A stretch of 64,000 bases of DNA from NCBI GenBank assembly GCA_021018815.1, contig JAITYX010000010.1:1798001-1862000 (forward strand). The letters are read 5' to 3'. This document shows positions 9,532 to 20,270 of this stretch, piece by piece. A program made the position numbers and the translations under genes. The notes under the pieces were generated by a model. The model made no database searches. It worked only from the letters and a program-made list of their open reading frames with translations, and was not told the origin of the DNA. How positions within the stretch are numbered: position 1 is the stretch's first letter; each line of letters starts with the position of its first letter. The stretch comes from Talinum fruticosum (Eukaryota; Streptophyta; Magnoliopsida; Caryophyllales; Talinaceae).

Positions 9532-12214
9532 TGTAGGAACCATGGCCGGCTCGGGGCCGCATCGAGCTTCCCATGAAACGTTGGCATTTCTTTTTTTTTT
9601 TAGAAATTGTCCTTTTTAAAAGGGGGTTTGAAAATGAATTTTTAGAAAGTAGGGATTAATCTCTTATTAAGATTTCCAAGTTTTATTAAGTGGAATTAAA
9701 GATGAATTAAATTAAATTGATTGGCGTTTTATTAATTATTTTATTTTAGCAATTATTTTCAGAATTCTCAAGATGTTATTTCTTAACCAAGGATAAATAA
9801 AATTAGGGTTCTAAATTTGCTTGTGAGGCTTTAGGGCCGGATGAGTGTGAAAACACCAATATGAACCAAAGCCATCACTGCTGACCCCACGGTGATGGCT
9901 GAAGTTAGCACCAAGGGGTTGGCGGTGCTGGGAAAGGGCCATGGCTTAGCAAAGTCAGCCTCGACATCCGCCTAGCTGGCATACCCGGATCTCTCTGTCT
10001 TTTAACCTGTAGTCGAAAAAAAAATGAGATGTAAATCTAGGAGAAATAAAGCGAAAGGGAGGAGTCACCGATTAGTTTTTAGGAAAGAAAAACTAACAAA
10101 AAACAAAAAGGTAAACTTTGCTCTTCGGATCTTAGTATGGGAAAACTAAAACCAAAAATATTAAAATAACTCCATCGGTCTTAGAACCGAGAATTGGATT
10201 CAAGGGTGAGGGTACAAAACGTAGGGAAATCTCTTCCATTTCGCCCATCCAAAGACGACCATCACTAATTTGAATAGCGAATTTGATGGAAAGTGGACCG
10301 CCCTAAAATATGAGCTGAAAGATATACTTTCAAAAGGGCCGAGCATGCTTATGAATCAACCAAAATGGCTTGAGTTTGTTTTAATTATTTTTGATCCGGG
10401 AGGATGCAAAGCCAAGAGGTTGATCTTTATGACTATATGTTCATAAATAAAAGCCCGTCCAAAGAGCCAAGAAGGTTAGGCAACTAGAATCAAAACTAGC
10501 CATTCAACTCCTCCATGCTAAGCGCAAGGTGAAATCGGCCAAGACAAACCGTGAAGTGTTAAGGTCTTTTTGCACATAAATAACTTGGTGCCTAAATATG
10601 GTCGGTCCATATTGTCATAAGATGCTACCTAGGCCGGAAAAGGAACAACAAAGGAAGAGCATTACAAGGAAGTCTAGAAGCATCCATTTGAGAAGCTTGG
10701 GAAAGGGGAAAACAAGCCACAACCACATGTTCCCAATTTTGAAATACTTGGCTAGAATTCACTCTAGCTTAACTTGGAGGAGGGGAAAGAATCTTAGTAG
10801 TTTTATTATCATTTTTACTTTATTTTCCAGCTTAGTTTCAGCTTGTAAAATGCCATTGTTAGGCATTATATATTCAGCACCTATACTCCTTGTAAAAGCA
10901 CCTTTTGATGAATATACAAACCTTGAGTGTTATACTCTTTTTCGGGATGGATTTCTCGAGCCTCTAAATCCTCAAAGCTGTATCCTAGGTTGGCATCTAG
11001 GTGGTGTCCTTTGAGTCTCCCAAACCCCGGTGGTGTTTCTGTATCCGGATCGTTTGAGAGCGCCCCTTGATTCAGCTTGGTGGTGTTTCTGTATCCAAGC
11101 CAGAATCCAGGTTCTATCCAGCGACTTCCATCAACCACATCTCCCAATCCACGAATCATCTCTTTCCCAAATTTCACACACTTCATATTACATGAGTTGA
11201 GTCCATTCCCTCCAAATCTCAGCTCAATCCAAGAAGAACTCCATCCCCAGCACCAAAAACAAACAAAGAACCTCATTCTGGACAGCCACCCAGCGAGGCT
11301 TTCTGTTTGCGTTTGGTTCAAGGTGATCCCGACCTTGGATGCTGCCCAAATTTTACCACAACCTTACCCAACCAGTTAACTAACCTTCCACCAAATTTCG
11401 TCCAAAAACTCCATCATTTACCCCTCCTTTCACCCTTTTCCCCAGAACCGCACCTGCAGGTCCTATTCTGCCCGGTTGTGTGTTTTGCGGTTTTTCCATC
11501 TTTTTCTTTGCTTCCGCCACTACACATCAGAATTTAAATGACGTACTAAACACAGGCACACAACACGCTAAGCGAAATTAAAAGCAACCAAACATGAACG
11601 AAAAGCAATAAAAGCGAATAAAGGAAAGCGGTAAAGGAAACTAAAAATGAAAAGAAAAGAAAAGCGAGAAAGGAAAGAAAGTGAAAACTAAAAAAAATTA
11701 CATCGGACGGGGAGGAATTAAAGTGCGATACAACTTTGATTCATAAACAGAAAGTGATAAATAAAACATAAAAATAAAGAACCGTCCGAAAACCAAATTG
11801 ATGCCCTTAGGTTGTCCCACCTGCTAATCTTGATCTCCCGTACTGGATCTCTTAGTGCAACAGCAACAAATCAAAGAAAAGGGCTTCTTTCCCTAGTTTT
11901 TGTGAAGATGAATTTGTAAGGAATAGGAAAGATCAGCTGGAATTTCATAGTATACAGCGTTGGACTTGGTTGTCTCTGGAGGCTTGGCTCGGGCTTGGAC
12001 CTTCCAAAAGAAAAGGTGATTTTTTATCGATCCAAGGCAAAAGGCTATTCATTTGGTGCTGGGGGTTCTTTGTGGTTTACCGGCATCCGTCACACCAACC
12101 AAACTCGGTCCGTGATCCAAATCCTCAAACAAGACTCAAGATTTCATTATCGGGCTGACTACACAAATTACTCAATTAAATGAGAGAAGAGACGACACTT
12201 TCTAGGTGTCTACA
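9532..12214 (-). repeat. 5' LTR of the Tat-like element, interrupted
   Basis: The LTR runs from TGTAG at 9532 to CTACA at 12214, a 5-bp terminal inverted repeat of canonical TG...CA form, next to the PBS. Removing the solo A LTR and one TSD copy leaves about 1.43 kb. It has no supported ORF. A hairpin with 8-bp stem GCCATCAC/GTGATGGC lies at about 9870-9900. Purine-rich low-complexity sequence fills about 11580-11700. Confidence 0.7.
10284..11529 (+). repeat. A-family solo LTR, TSD GAATT
   Basis: It starts TGATGGAAAGTGG and ends CACTACACATCA. The 5-bp target duplication GAATT is perfect (10279-10283 and 11530-11534). No internal region is present, so this is a solo LTR formed by LTR-LTR recombination. 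A TATA-like tatatattcag lies near 10866. The 138-codon plus ORF at 10598-11014 is LTR sequence without gene support. Confidence 0.95.
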
Positions 12215-12493
12215 CTTCCCTTGACTTTGTTTAAACTCTTCCTTCACCAAACTAAATCTCTAATTATTAATGTAGGAGGTCTTGCATCCGAGGTTGACCC
12301 GGTCAATCGAATCCGGGTAAACATTCTCCAAACCTGTAGGCAATTATAAGGTAGGGTGGTACCATTCTAGAAATTGATAAATAACATAAAAATTGTCTCA
12401 AATTATTACGGACTTCAAATGTTCATAAAATAAAAACCGAATGTTTCGGAATAGCTAAAATGGAGGTCACTTAGAAATTGAGCATGTAGGATT
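12215..12493. other. Flank of the Tat-like element, nothing recognised
   Basis: AT-rich sequence just outside the 5' LTR. No ORF, repeat or motif that I can support. Confidence 0.5.
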
Positions 12494-12730
12494 CTAAGTG
12501 CTAATGTAGTTGATGAAGTTTGGGTAATTGCTTCCTCCTTTGCATTGCTCTAGTCCTAATAGTTCTGGAACAAAACTCTTCTTCACCTCCTTGATCATCA
12601 TGGTCAAACTCTTAGCTGATAACTCGGTTTGATTACCTTTGTCCGGGTCCGAGGATTCACTCACACTATGTTTTGCGGGTTCTGGGCTGGCAGTTTGAGA
12701 TGACGAAATATTTCCATCATTAAAGATCAA
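12494..12730 (-). CDS. Hypothetical ORF fragment, 78 codons
   Basis: The minus strand encodes a Ser/Glu-rich N-terminal half (SSSQTASPEPAKHSVSESSD) followed by MMIKEVKKSFVPELLGLEQC and GGSNYPNFINYIST before the stop. The composition is protein-like, acidic and hydrophilic then more ordered, unlike the low-complexity sequence beside it. I do not recognise a family. It could be the end of a host exon, a fragment of an unrelated transposon or a chance ORF. No neighbouring exon or splice pattern could be established. Confidence 0.25.
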   Translation of the reverse strand: MIFNDGNISSSQTASPEPAKHSVSESSDPDKGNQTELSAKSLTMMIKEVKKSFVPELLGLEQCKGGSNYPNFINYIST

Positions 12731-13864
12731 AACTTATTTTAAAATAGATAACTTAACATGATTTCAAGTAGATTATACTAAGTATAAAAAGATTACTCAC
12801 ACATTACATAATCTAAAACACGTAAACTAAACAAAAATAACATCTTTAATATTAAACTAATAATAAAAATGGGGTTTTAAAATAAAAATTAAAAAACTAA
12901 TAATACTACCAAAATAGTCCTTCCCGATATGAGGATTGATCTATCAAAGTGCTGATGATGATGGCTTGATGACGATTGGTGAAAGATGATGAATATTATG
13001 ACGGTTATGATGAGAGATGGTGATGAGGATATAGGCGGGACACGAGACGGAGCGAGAGAGAGTGTGAAGAGATGGCGTGATGTGTCATGATGATGATCAA
13101 AGTGTGATGATGAGGAGATGAAGGGAGAGAAGGCGAGAGTTGGTATGAGGGGGTGAAGGATAGAGTTGGCAAGAAGGTGATCAAAGTAGACAACCACCAG
13201 CAGAGAGAGGTGATAAAAGATAGATAGAGATGATGGCGATAGAGATGAGAAGATTTTGAGATTAATGGCTATGTGGAAGTGGGATTGTGATGATGATGTG
13301 ATGATATAGGAAGGAAGGAGGTTGTTGGTTGCGAAAAGCGTGTAAGAGCTACCGTGCTGGGGTGTAGATAGCCAAGGAATAGAGGAAATAAAGGAGAGAA
13401 GTTGTGATGATAATACGATAATGTTGGTAATGAGTGCGAGATGATAATGATGATGATAATGATGAGAGTTGGCTACATGAGGGGGTGAAAGATATAATTG
13501 GTGTGAGGAGATAGAGCAGCGAAAGAGGATGGAGTACAACCAGATTTTCCGATTATTAAAGAGGGAGAATTGTAAAGGGATTATAAGTAGGGTTACTTCT
13601 TGCTTCTCTTCTTGTAAATAGAATTATGATCTCCTAATCCTCAATCATAAAATAAATATTTTACGACTCATTATTTTTGGACTGACTTTATATATTATCT
13701 TGAACGCTTGTCGCTAATCAAAAACCCGCTTTTAATGTATTTTCTTCTCTTCTTCACTTTATTCAATAATTACCTAAAAATAGACAAAATAAAATAAATA
13801 AGATAAAATATAATATATATTATAAACTAAACACAATTAAAATTATGTATAAATAGGAAATAAC
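12731..13864. repeat. Low-complexity GAT/ATG-rich and AT-rich sequence
   Basis: From about 12940 to 13540 the plus strand is a degenerate GATGATG/GAGA-rich sequence. It produces a 216-codon minus-strand ORF (12889-13539) made of Ser, His and Ile runs, which I do not treat as a gene. From 13545 to 13864 the sequence is AT-rich with no recognised feature. Confidence 0.6.
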
Positions 13865-14509
13865 AAGTTGGTCAAGGTCCAAACTTGTTTTCTCAAATTG
13901 GGATAGTTCTTCTTACATAGCCTCTACCCCATTCAGGTTCAAGTAAGGCTTCTATTACATTTTTAGGTTTAATCATTGAGATGAATGTAGAAAATGCACA
14001 AAGATTTCACAAAGAAGAACGAGTTTGTACACCTAAGTTAATATCCGAGATGATTCGGGATGATAACAAGAAATATACTTAAAAGCTTTACTTGACCTTT
14101 CATTTACCAGATTTGGGTCTTGAACGTTTGCTTCCCTAGTTGGTTGAGTCTCGGTCTCATCTTAACCTTGTGTAGTTTGAGCTGAGTCCGAACTGGTTAG
14201 TTGGTTCCTCGGTTCTTTTGTTTTCCAACATTCTAAGCTCAACTTCAACTATATCATCATGATCTTTGCTAAGTTTGAAGTCTTATAAGGTAGAATCACT
14301 TATCTTGTCATTATCTAGTTTATCAAAAACAATGTGGATATTTTATTAGACTTTGTTATTCCTTTTATTGAAAAACACGATAAGCTTTGCTATGAATTGA
14401 ATAACCAAGAAATATACCTTCATCTAACCTTGCGTCAAATTTGGTTAAGTGATCCTTACCATTGTTGTGTACAAAGAACTTGCATCCAAAAGGTTTGAAG
14501 TAGGAAATG
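13865..14509 (-). pseudogene. Copia RT N-terminus and integrase-RT linker, broken
   Basis: The minus strand at about 14400-14510 encodes KPFGCKFFVHNNGKDHLTKF and DEGIFLGYSIHSKAYRVF, the conserved linker of plant copia polyproteins. An acidic stretch follows at about 14110-14300. At about 13865-14080 come ISDINLGVQTRSS and FISMIKPKNVIEALLEPEWG and then EELSQFEKTSLD, the start of the copia RT domain. The RT catalytic YxDD region is missing because the element stops at about 13865. Several stops interrupt the frame. Confidence 0.75.
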
Positions 14510-15390
14510 TTAGATTTCTTCCATTCTTAAAGCTCGTAGGGTGTTTTCTTCGAGATTGGGCGAATGAGACACCGGTTCGAGTGTATAATTGGCGGTGTTG
14601 ATCGCCTCAGCCCTGAAATAGTAGGGTAGATAATTCTCAATCATCATTTTCCTACCAATTTCTTCAAGAGTTATATTTTTCTTTCCACCACTCCATTTTC
14701 TTAGAGCGTTCTTGGTGCTTGAGAAATTGTGTAAGATCTTAGATTTGTCACGAAATCTGCAAACTCGGATTAATCGAACTCCCTTCCATGGACAGCTTCG
14801 ACCCTTACAATTTAGGTCCCATAATCTACTTGAATTTGTCTCGCATACTTTGGCGAACTCCTTGAATGCTTCCTTCTTGTTCTTAAGAAAATATACCCAA
14901 GTAAATCTTGAATAATCATCGATAATTACTAGCACATATGATTTACCACATGGGCTTTTTATAGGAATTTTCCCACACAAATCCATGTGAATAAGTTCAA
15001 GAACTTTTGAGATGGAAGCAATTCAAAGTGGTTTGAATGAAGATATGACTTGTTTCCCTTTCATGTATGTATCACATAATTTAATCTTTGTTAAATGCAC
15101 ACTTAGGAAGTCCTCATATTAACCCTTATGATGATAATTTCTTAATTGTATGTAAGAAAATATGACCTAATCTACGATGCTATTTCCAAGAATCATCATT
15201 AACTACTACTTTCAAACAAGATAAATTTTGAGTTGAGTCACATAAGGAGAGAGTGTAAGTGTTACTTCAACTCGGACCTGAGAGCTTTGTTTCATTTGTG
15301 GTTACGTATGAGATGAAACAATTGTCCGAGTGAATCTTACTGTTAGCCTTTATCACACAGCTGGGATATACTCAAAAGATTGCATTTGAG
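14510..15390 (-). pseudogene. Copia integrase, broken
   Basis: The open piece 14510-14986 begins MDLCGKIPIKSPCGKSYVLV and continues with IIDDYSRFTWVYFLKNKKEA, the start of the DDE core with its first Asp. Its end has NITLEEIGRKMMIENYLPYY, then FRAEAINTANY, the segment after the catalytic Glu (usually NRTLEEMGRTML...). The part between is frameshifted relative to the family. The zinc-binding N-terminal region is expected at about 15000-15390 and is recognisable only in pieces. Confidence 0.8.
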
Positions 15391-15620
15391 TCCTTTAACA
15401 AGATAAACAGGGTTGGTTGAGTTGTCACTGTGGCCAACGGTACCAATTCCTACAATCTTCGCTTTCCTATTGTCCCCAAATGTGACTTTGCAACCATCTA
15501 TCTTTCATAGCTCATGAAAGAGTCTTGAAATCCCAGTCATGTGTCGAGAACATCCACTATCGAAATACTAGTGGTCCTTCTCTTCTTGGCTTGCGTTGCC
15601 TCGCAAAATAAAAACACGCT
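15391..15620 (-). pseudogene. Copia aspartic protease, broken
   Basis: The minus strand encodes YFDSGCSRHMTGISRLFHEL (with the catalytic DSG in its copia context), then DGCKVTFGDNRKAKIVGIGT and SNLLSISQL-like residues. This is the highly conserved copia protease plus the start of the pre-integrase domain. A stop lies between FHEL and DGCKV. Confidence 0.8.
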
Positions 15621-16085
15621 AACCCTTCTCACTTCCTCTTACAAACCCAAGTAAATGTCTTACTGAGGTTAATTTTGGAAGAAGGGCACTTTAGGAACCC
15701 AGATTTGAATAATTGTTGGCTTAGTCAAATTCGAATTTTTCTTCTTTAGAAACCGAGTTTCCTTTTCATTGAAAATTTTTCTTTTGTTATAGGTTTGGGA
15801 AGACTTCCTTTGATAAACTTGTCTGGGCTTAATCCCTTTTCTCATTCGATGAATGGGACCACACTCGAGTTTTCGAAAATGAATTTTTCAGAATTATTTT
15901 GAAAAAACTCTTATAGGAGTTATCATCCTTTCCGAGTTAAAACTCAGTCCTTCTTTTCTGAAGGAAACACATTGAGAACCAAGTAATAATCGAGGTTTTT
16001 CTCACTTTGGGTAAGTTTTAAAATAAGGTTTTGAGACTCTTCGAGCTTTTTCTTTTTGAGGATGATTGAAATATGCCATTATCTC
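15621..16085 (-). pseudogene. Copia gag C-terminal remnant
   Basis: The minus strand encodes a coiled-coil-like LEESQNLILKLTQSEKNLDY segment at about 15990-16050, next to a Lys/Ser-rich stretch. This fits the gag region before protease in plant copia elements (S-E-x-L-x-x-x-L pattern). A zinc knuckle is not clearly visible. Assignment rests mainly on position. Confidence 0.5.
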
Positions 16086-16639
16086 AAGCCGCCAGCCCGT
16101 AACCCACCGAACACAGCAATTTTGAGTCGACAGAAATCACTCCAAGAGTTTAGCTATACTGATCAAGGAAGTGAAGGAGAGTTTTATTCCAGTATTAGTA
16201 GGCCTGGATCAATGCAAAGGAAGGATCAATTATCCTAGCTTAAGTAACTACATCTACACCCTGAATCCACCACACTTAGTTTCGGAGTGAACTCTAACAT
16301 TTGTGACTTGAAGAATTCTTTTTTTTTTTTATGAACAATCTTGGTTTGTAATAATTTGAGACAATTTGTATATTGTTTTATACATTTGTTTGTAGAATAC
16401 TACTTCTTGTAAGTATTCACAGCTTTGCGATAGTTTTCTAACCCGGTCGGACATAGAAGCCACACCCCTCATACTTAATGATGATTAGTTTCCATCATGG
16501 AGGAGGAGTCTTTCTGAGTCTAGAGAAGCTGCAGGCCTCACTCAAAAGAAGAAGAAATCAGATTGAGAAGATGTCTTCCAAGTCAACCACGTTTCGAGTC
16601 TCATAAATTAATTGACTTATAAGCTAGTTCCTAGGCTAC
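16086..16639. other. Unassigned, nothing recognised
   Basis: Contains a T-run at about 16319-16330. The 60-codon ORF at 16056-16238 has no recognised features. The left end of the LTR that follows could lie in this stretch. Confidence 0.4.
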
Positions 16640-17286
16640 AACCTACCTTTTTGGAGCGGTCCGATAGGATGTCTTCTAGTGGCATTGTCAATCCTTTTCA
16701 GTCTTTTTAGCCAACCACAACATGACAAGAGAAAAGGAGAAGTTCTTATTAGTTTAGACAATGACGCAGATTAGACACTTTTACGCTTTTGTTTTCTGTT
16801 TTCATCCAAATTAATCATTGTAATTATTGTTAATTAATTATGATTAGTCTTAATCTTTCCTTAATGATTAGGAAAGGTACTTTGCATGGGAAATGTCCTC
16901 TATATAAGGCCTTCTTATTTCTCGGAAGAACAACTTTTGAAATACATTATGATTGGTGGTTGATACATTTATCGTGTTTCAACTCGAACGTTTGAGTGAA
17001 TCAAACTTATGTCTTTCAAAAATTTCCTAGTTGTTGTACCTTGGTTTGGCAACCAAGTGGTGATCTCCTAGGTCTTAGAAATCCATGCTGGATCCAATCC
17101 CAAGCAACCTTCTTTGCCGCCCTGCTTGATTTTGAGGTCGGACAAACCGCCCTTTTGAGTTAGCTAGGCACTATCCCTCGTCCCTTACATCCAAACTCCA
17201 GTTTCTCCAGCCCCTTATCCCTGGTTTCCTCTCCAATTGTTTTATGAATTGTTGAGAATTGTTGTTAGCATGGTTTAGATCCAGCA
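16640..17286 (+). repeat. Orphan plus-strand LTR (left end not determined)
   Basis: The right end is fixed by ...GATCCAGCA at 17286 followed two bases later by an initiator-Met PBS. A TATA box lies at 16900-16909. The left boundary is uncertain because no matching second LTR is in the window; 16640 is only an estimate. Confidence 0.55.
16900..16909 (+). promoter_or_regulatory. TATA box in orphan LTR
   Basis: CTATATAAGG, a strong plant TATA match, about 385 bp before the LTR end and in the right orientation for the PBS downstream. Confidence 0.6.
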
Positions 17287-17288
17287 TT

Positions 17289-17300
17289 TGGTATTAGAGC
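17289..17300 (+). other. Primer-binding site of orphan LTR element
   Basis: TGGTATTAGAGC, one base from the plant initiator-Met PBS TGGTATCAGAGC, two bases after the LTR end. Confidence 0.75.
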
Positions 17301-17397
17301 TTTGGAGCCCCTCCTTTAATCTTACACCTTCCCAACCCCAAACATAATCCCCATTAGCTACAAAACAAAATTAGTCTGTAAGACACCCTGTCACAAT

Positions 17398-17592
17398 GTC
17401 ATCCAGCCTTAGCACTAAGCAAAAGCTTGACCATACCTTGAGAGAGAAGCAAGACATAGAGCCACAAGTCAAGTACCTGACTAAATAGTTAGGGAAGCAG
17501 TTGAAAGAAAACTTTTGAGAATTTGAGAGATTCTAGAGAACCAAGTGTTCATGAAGAATCCGAAGGTACCACGAGATGTAGAAATAGTTCGG
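17398..17592 (+). pseudogene. Start of an orphan element gag, truncated
   Basis: The first ATG after the PBS opens a frame beginning MSSSLSTKQKLDHTLREKQD, which soon meets a stop. It is hydrophilic and helical-looking, like the gag starts of LTR elements. The sequence is cut at about 17593, where B LTR sequence begins. Family unknown. Confidence 0.4.
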
Positions 17593-18252
17593 AAGGAGTC
17601 AAGCTTATTTGAAGATCAATTTTACACCAAAACTCCTATGCTAGTCAAAGTAGTGCAAACCAAGCCAAGGTTTGAAGAGGTTTTAAGGGCCATGAAAATT
17701 GTCTATTCAATGACAATTAGTACATAAATAATTATTACTCAAGGAGTTGAGGCAAAACAAGCAACAAGGTCGGTCCAAAATTCCTAAGGAACCTAACCAG
17801 ATATGTGTGATGCATGCTGGCCGGTTACTTTCAAAGACCGAAAGGCCCTTACTCAACTCAGCCGAATGGGTCATCACATGGTGGAATGCATGGACAGCAC
17901 AAAGAAGATTCTAGACGAATTCCCAAGTAGTATCCTTAGTGGAAGAGAGCATGTGTTGGACCAATGAGGAGATATCTTGTGCAAGGGGAAAGGAATACTT
18001 GGCTGGAAACGGACTATGCATTTACAACCATATGTTCCTTAAGAGCCTCAAAGCTTGGCCAAGAATGCATCTTCACATCCGGCCACTCATCTTGGCTTGG
18101 AGAAGGGGAAGCTTAATTTAGGCCTTTGATTATCTTTTTGCTTTAAGCTTTAGTTTATTTTCAGAATGCTTTTATCCATTATAAATATCCATGTGAGACC
18201 TTTGTAAAAACAACTTTTGATGAATATGAAATGAGAATTTGAGCTGTGTGCT

Positions 18253-19534
18253 TGATGGAAAGTGGACAGCCTTCTGTTTTGAGCTGAATATTATTCATGA
18301 TGAAAAGCTTTGTTTGCTTAATGGTCAACCGAAAATGTTTGCTTATTTTATGACCAAGGGAAAAGCTCAAAGAACAAGCGCATGGTGCTAATGGATTCCG
18401 GAGGATGATGAGTCCGGATTATTAAGTTCTTATGATTTTGTTCATAAATAAGTAATTACCAATTTAGTTGAGAAGGTTAGTGAAAGTAGCCACCTAAAAT
18501 CTCCATGGTCAAGCAAGAAGGTTTGTTCTAGTCAAGACCGGAAATGTTGCTATGTTATGCTCAAGGTACATAAATAAGTTGGTGCTTACTATGGTCGGTC
18601 CATATTTGCTAATGGGAGACCTTGGCCGAATGATGGACAACAAAGGAAGATGATGACAAAAGCATTTTAGAAGCATCAAGAATCAAGGAGCTTGGAGAAG
18701 GGGAAAACAAGCCTTAGCCACATGTTCCCAATTTTGGAATACTTGGCTAGAATTCACCCTAGCTTGGCTTGGAGAAAGGGAAAGGAATATTGTTAGTTAG
18801 TATTTTATTTTTGCATTTTTTTCAGCTTGAATTCTGCTTACATTCGGTCATGTAAATGCCATAGCAAGGCATTATAAATTCAGCTCTTGTGCTTCCTTGT
18901 AAATCACTTTTTGATGAATATATGAATTTGAGCTTTGCTCTTTTGAGATGGATTTCTCAACCCTTTGAATTCTCATTGCTGTATCCGAGCCTTGGCAAGC
19001 TTGGTGGTGTCCTTTGAGTCTTTACAATCCCCGGTGGTGTTTCTGTATCCGGCCAGATTGCAAAGTGCCCCTTGATTCAGCTTGGTGGTGTTTCTGTATC
19101 CAAGCCAGAATCCAGGTTCTATCCAGCGACTTCCATCAACCATATCTCCCAATCCACAAATCATCTCTTTCCCAAATTTCACACACTTCATCTTACATGA
19201 GTTGAGACCATCTCCACCAAATCTCAGCTTAAACCAAGAAGAACTCCGCCCTCCACCCTTGAAACAAACAAAGAGACTCATCCTGGACAGTCAGCATAGA
19301 ACCCTGACTTTCAGCTCTGTGTTCAAGGCTTTCCCGACCTCCAAAAATTCCAATATTTTTACACAACCTTCTTGGCCCAGTTAATAACCATCCTGTCAAA
19401 TTTCAGCTTCAAATTCATCCATTTGCCCCTCCTTTCACATTTTCTCCCAGAACCGCACCTGCAGGACCTGTTCTGGCCAGCTTGCTTGTTTGCGGTTTTG
19501 CTTATCTTTTTGCTTCCGCTCCCACTACACATCA
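18253..19534 (+). repeat. A1 5' LTR
   Basis: 1282 bp, TGATGGAAAG...CACTACACATCA, with four bases (ACTT) before the PBS. A TATAAAT box lies at 18873-18879. The R/U5 part contains repeated GGTGGTGT...GTATCC modules at about 18978-19110. Confidence 0.95.
18873..18879 (+). promoter_or_regulatory. TATA box in A1 5' LTR
   Basis: TATAAAT; the same site in the 3' LTR is at 22651-22657. Its position, about 660 bp from the LTR end, suits an LTR promoter that starts transcription at the U3/R border. Confidence 0.6.
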
Positions 19535-19538
19535 ACTT

Positions 19539-19550
19539 TGGTATCAGAGC
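19539..19550 (+). other. A1 primer-binding site
   Basis: TGGTATCAGAGC, an exact match to the plant initiator-Met PBS. Confidence 0.9.
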
Positions 19551-19647
19551 AAGTTCTGAACCTTGGGTGATTGTGTTCATTTCCCCATAAACAAAACAAA
19601 AAAAAAAAAAAATCCAAAAACAGCCAGCACCTCAAAAATTCCCAGCC

Positions 19648-20211
19648 ATGAACGCAAGCTTATTCTTGAGGAGAACTTCAAGCGGATTCAATGAGCTAGA
19701 TGATGAGCAACGTGAGAATATCTTTTACACAAGAGGAACGGTGCTCAACAAGGTGTGCTCTATCATTATTGATGGTGGTAGTTGCACAAACGTGGCCTCA
19801 ACAACCATGATAGAAAAGCTTGGGATTCAAGTCTCACCCCATCCTCATCCTTACACCATCCAATGGCTAAATCAAGGTGAAAATCTTCTAGTCGATTCTA
19901 GATGTCTTGTCTCCTTTAGCATTGGTAAGAATTTTCAAGATGAACTTTGGTGTGATGTGCTACCTATGGATGCATGCCATTTAATGCTTGGTAGACCTTG
20001 GCTCTTTGATAGGAGAGTCATATATGATGGGTACTTGAACACTTATGCTTTCACTAAAGATGGTAAGAGGATCACATTGGTTCCTTTGTCACCTAGCCAA
20101 AACCCACAAACAAAACCACAAAATAGCTCTTCTCAAACCGGTCAATGTCATGGAGAAAATGATGAGCCTCGGACCACACAAGACCCCCTCCCTCTACCAA
20201 AGAACCTGTGA
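19648..20211 (+). CDS. A1 ORF1: Ty3/gypsy-type aspartic protease
   Basis: A 187-codon ORF. Residues around 25-45 read ENIFYTRGTVLNKV then CSIIIDGGSCTNVAST, with the catalytic Asp in IDGGS. Around 90-120 come LWCDVLPMDACHLML and GRPWLFDRRVIYDG, the second conserved protease block, and near 135 KRITLVPLSP. In autonomous relatives (D1 and D2) this domain sits between gag and RT. Here there is no gag upstream: the 113 bp between LTR end and ATG is an A-rich leader. The C-terminus is Gln/Asn/Pro-rich. The frame ends in TGA at 20209-20211, and the following ORF is open in another frame across that point, so one indel separates them. All the residues needed for protease activity appear present. Confidence 0.85.
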   Translation: MNASLFLRRTSSGFNELDDEQRENIFYTRGTVLNKVCSIIIDGGSCTNVASTTMIEKLGIQVSPHPHPYTIQWLNQGENLLVDSRCLVSFSIGKNFQDELWCDVLPMDACHLMLGRPWLFDRRVIYDGYLNTYAFTKDGKRITLVPLSPSQNPQTKPQNSSSQTGQCHGENDEPRTTQDPLPLPKNL

Positions 20212-20270
20212 CCGAATCTGCCCATTTGACCTCAAAAATTCCATCCCACATTTTTGTGCCTAATCTGGTC

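Larger units (their letters stand above)
1..12214 (-). mobile_element. Tat/Ogre-like Ty3/gypsy retrotransposon, degraded, 3' end beyond left edge
   Basis: Read on the minus strand the order is 5' LTR (9532-12214), PBS (9513-9530), leader, gag (8102 to about 5740, split), protease (4784-3960), RT (about 3060-2340), RNase H (about 2340-1350) and integrase (1341 to about 100). This is the Ty3/gypsy order. The PBS type, the long leader with tandem repeats and the G-patch-like motif after the protease point to the Tat/Ogre lineage (family knowledge). Every domain has stops or frameshifts. Two later LTR insertions interrupt it, at 5948-7494 and 10284-11529. The 3' LTR is not in the window. Confidence 0.8.
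13865..16085 (-). mobile_element. Ty1/copia retrotransposon fragment
   Basis: On the minus strand the order is gag, protease, integrase, acidic linker and RT N-terminus, which is the copia order (integrase before RT). No LTR, PBS or PPT is visible for it. It is cut inside RT at about 13865 and inside gag at about 16085. All frames are interrupted. Confidence 0.85.

Noticed and set aside
10598..11014. 138-codon plus-strand ORF
   Set aside because: It lies within a solo LTR; equivalent frames are not kept in other A LTRs.
12889..13539. 216-codon minus-strand ORF rich in Ser, His and Ile
   Set aside because: It is the reading of a GAT-rich low-complexity tract; there is no motif and no ordered composition.
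14712..14915. 67-codon plus-strand ORF
   Set aside because: It is antisense to the recognisable copia integrase.
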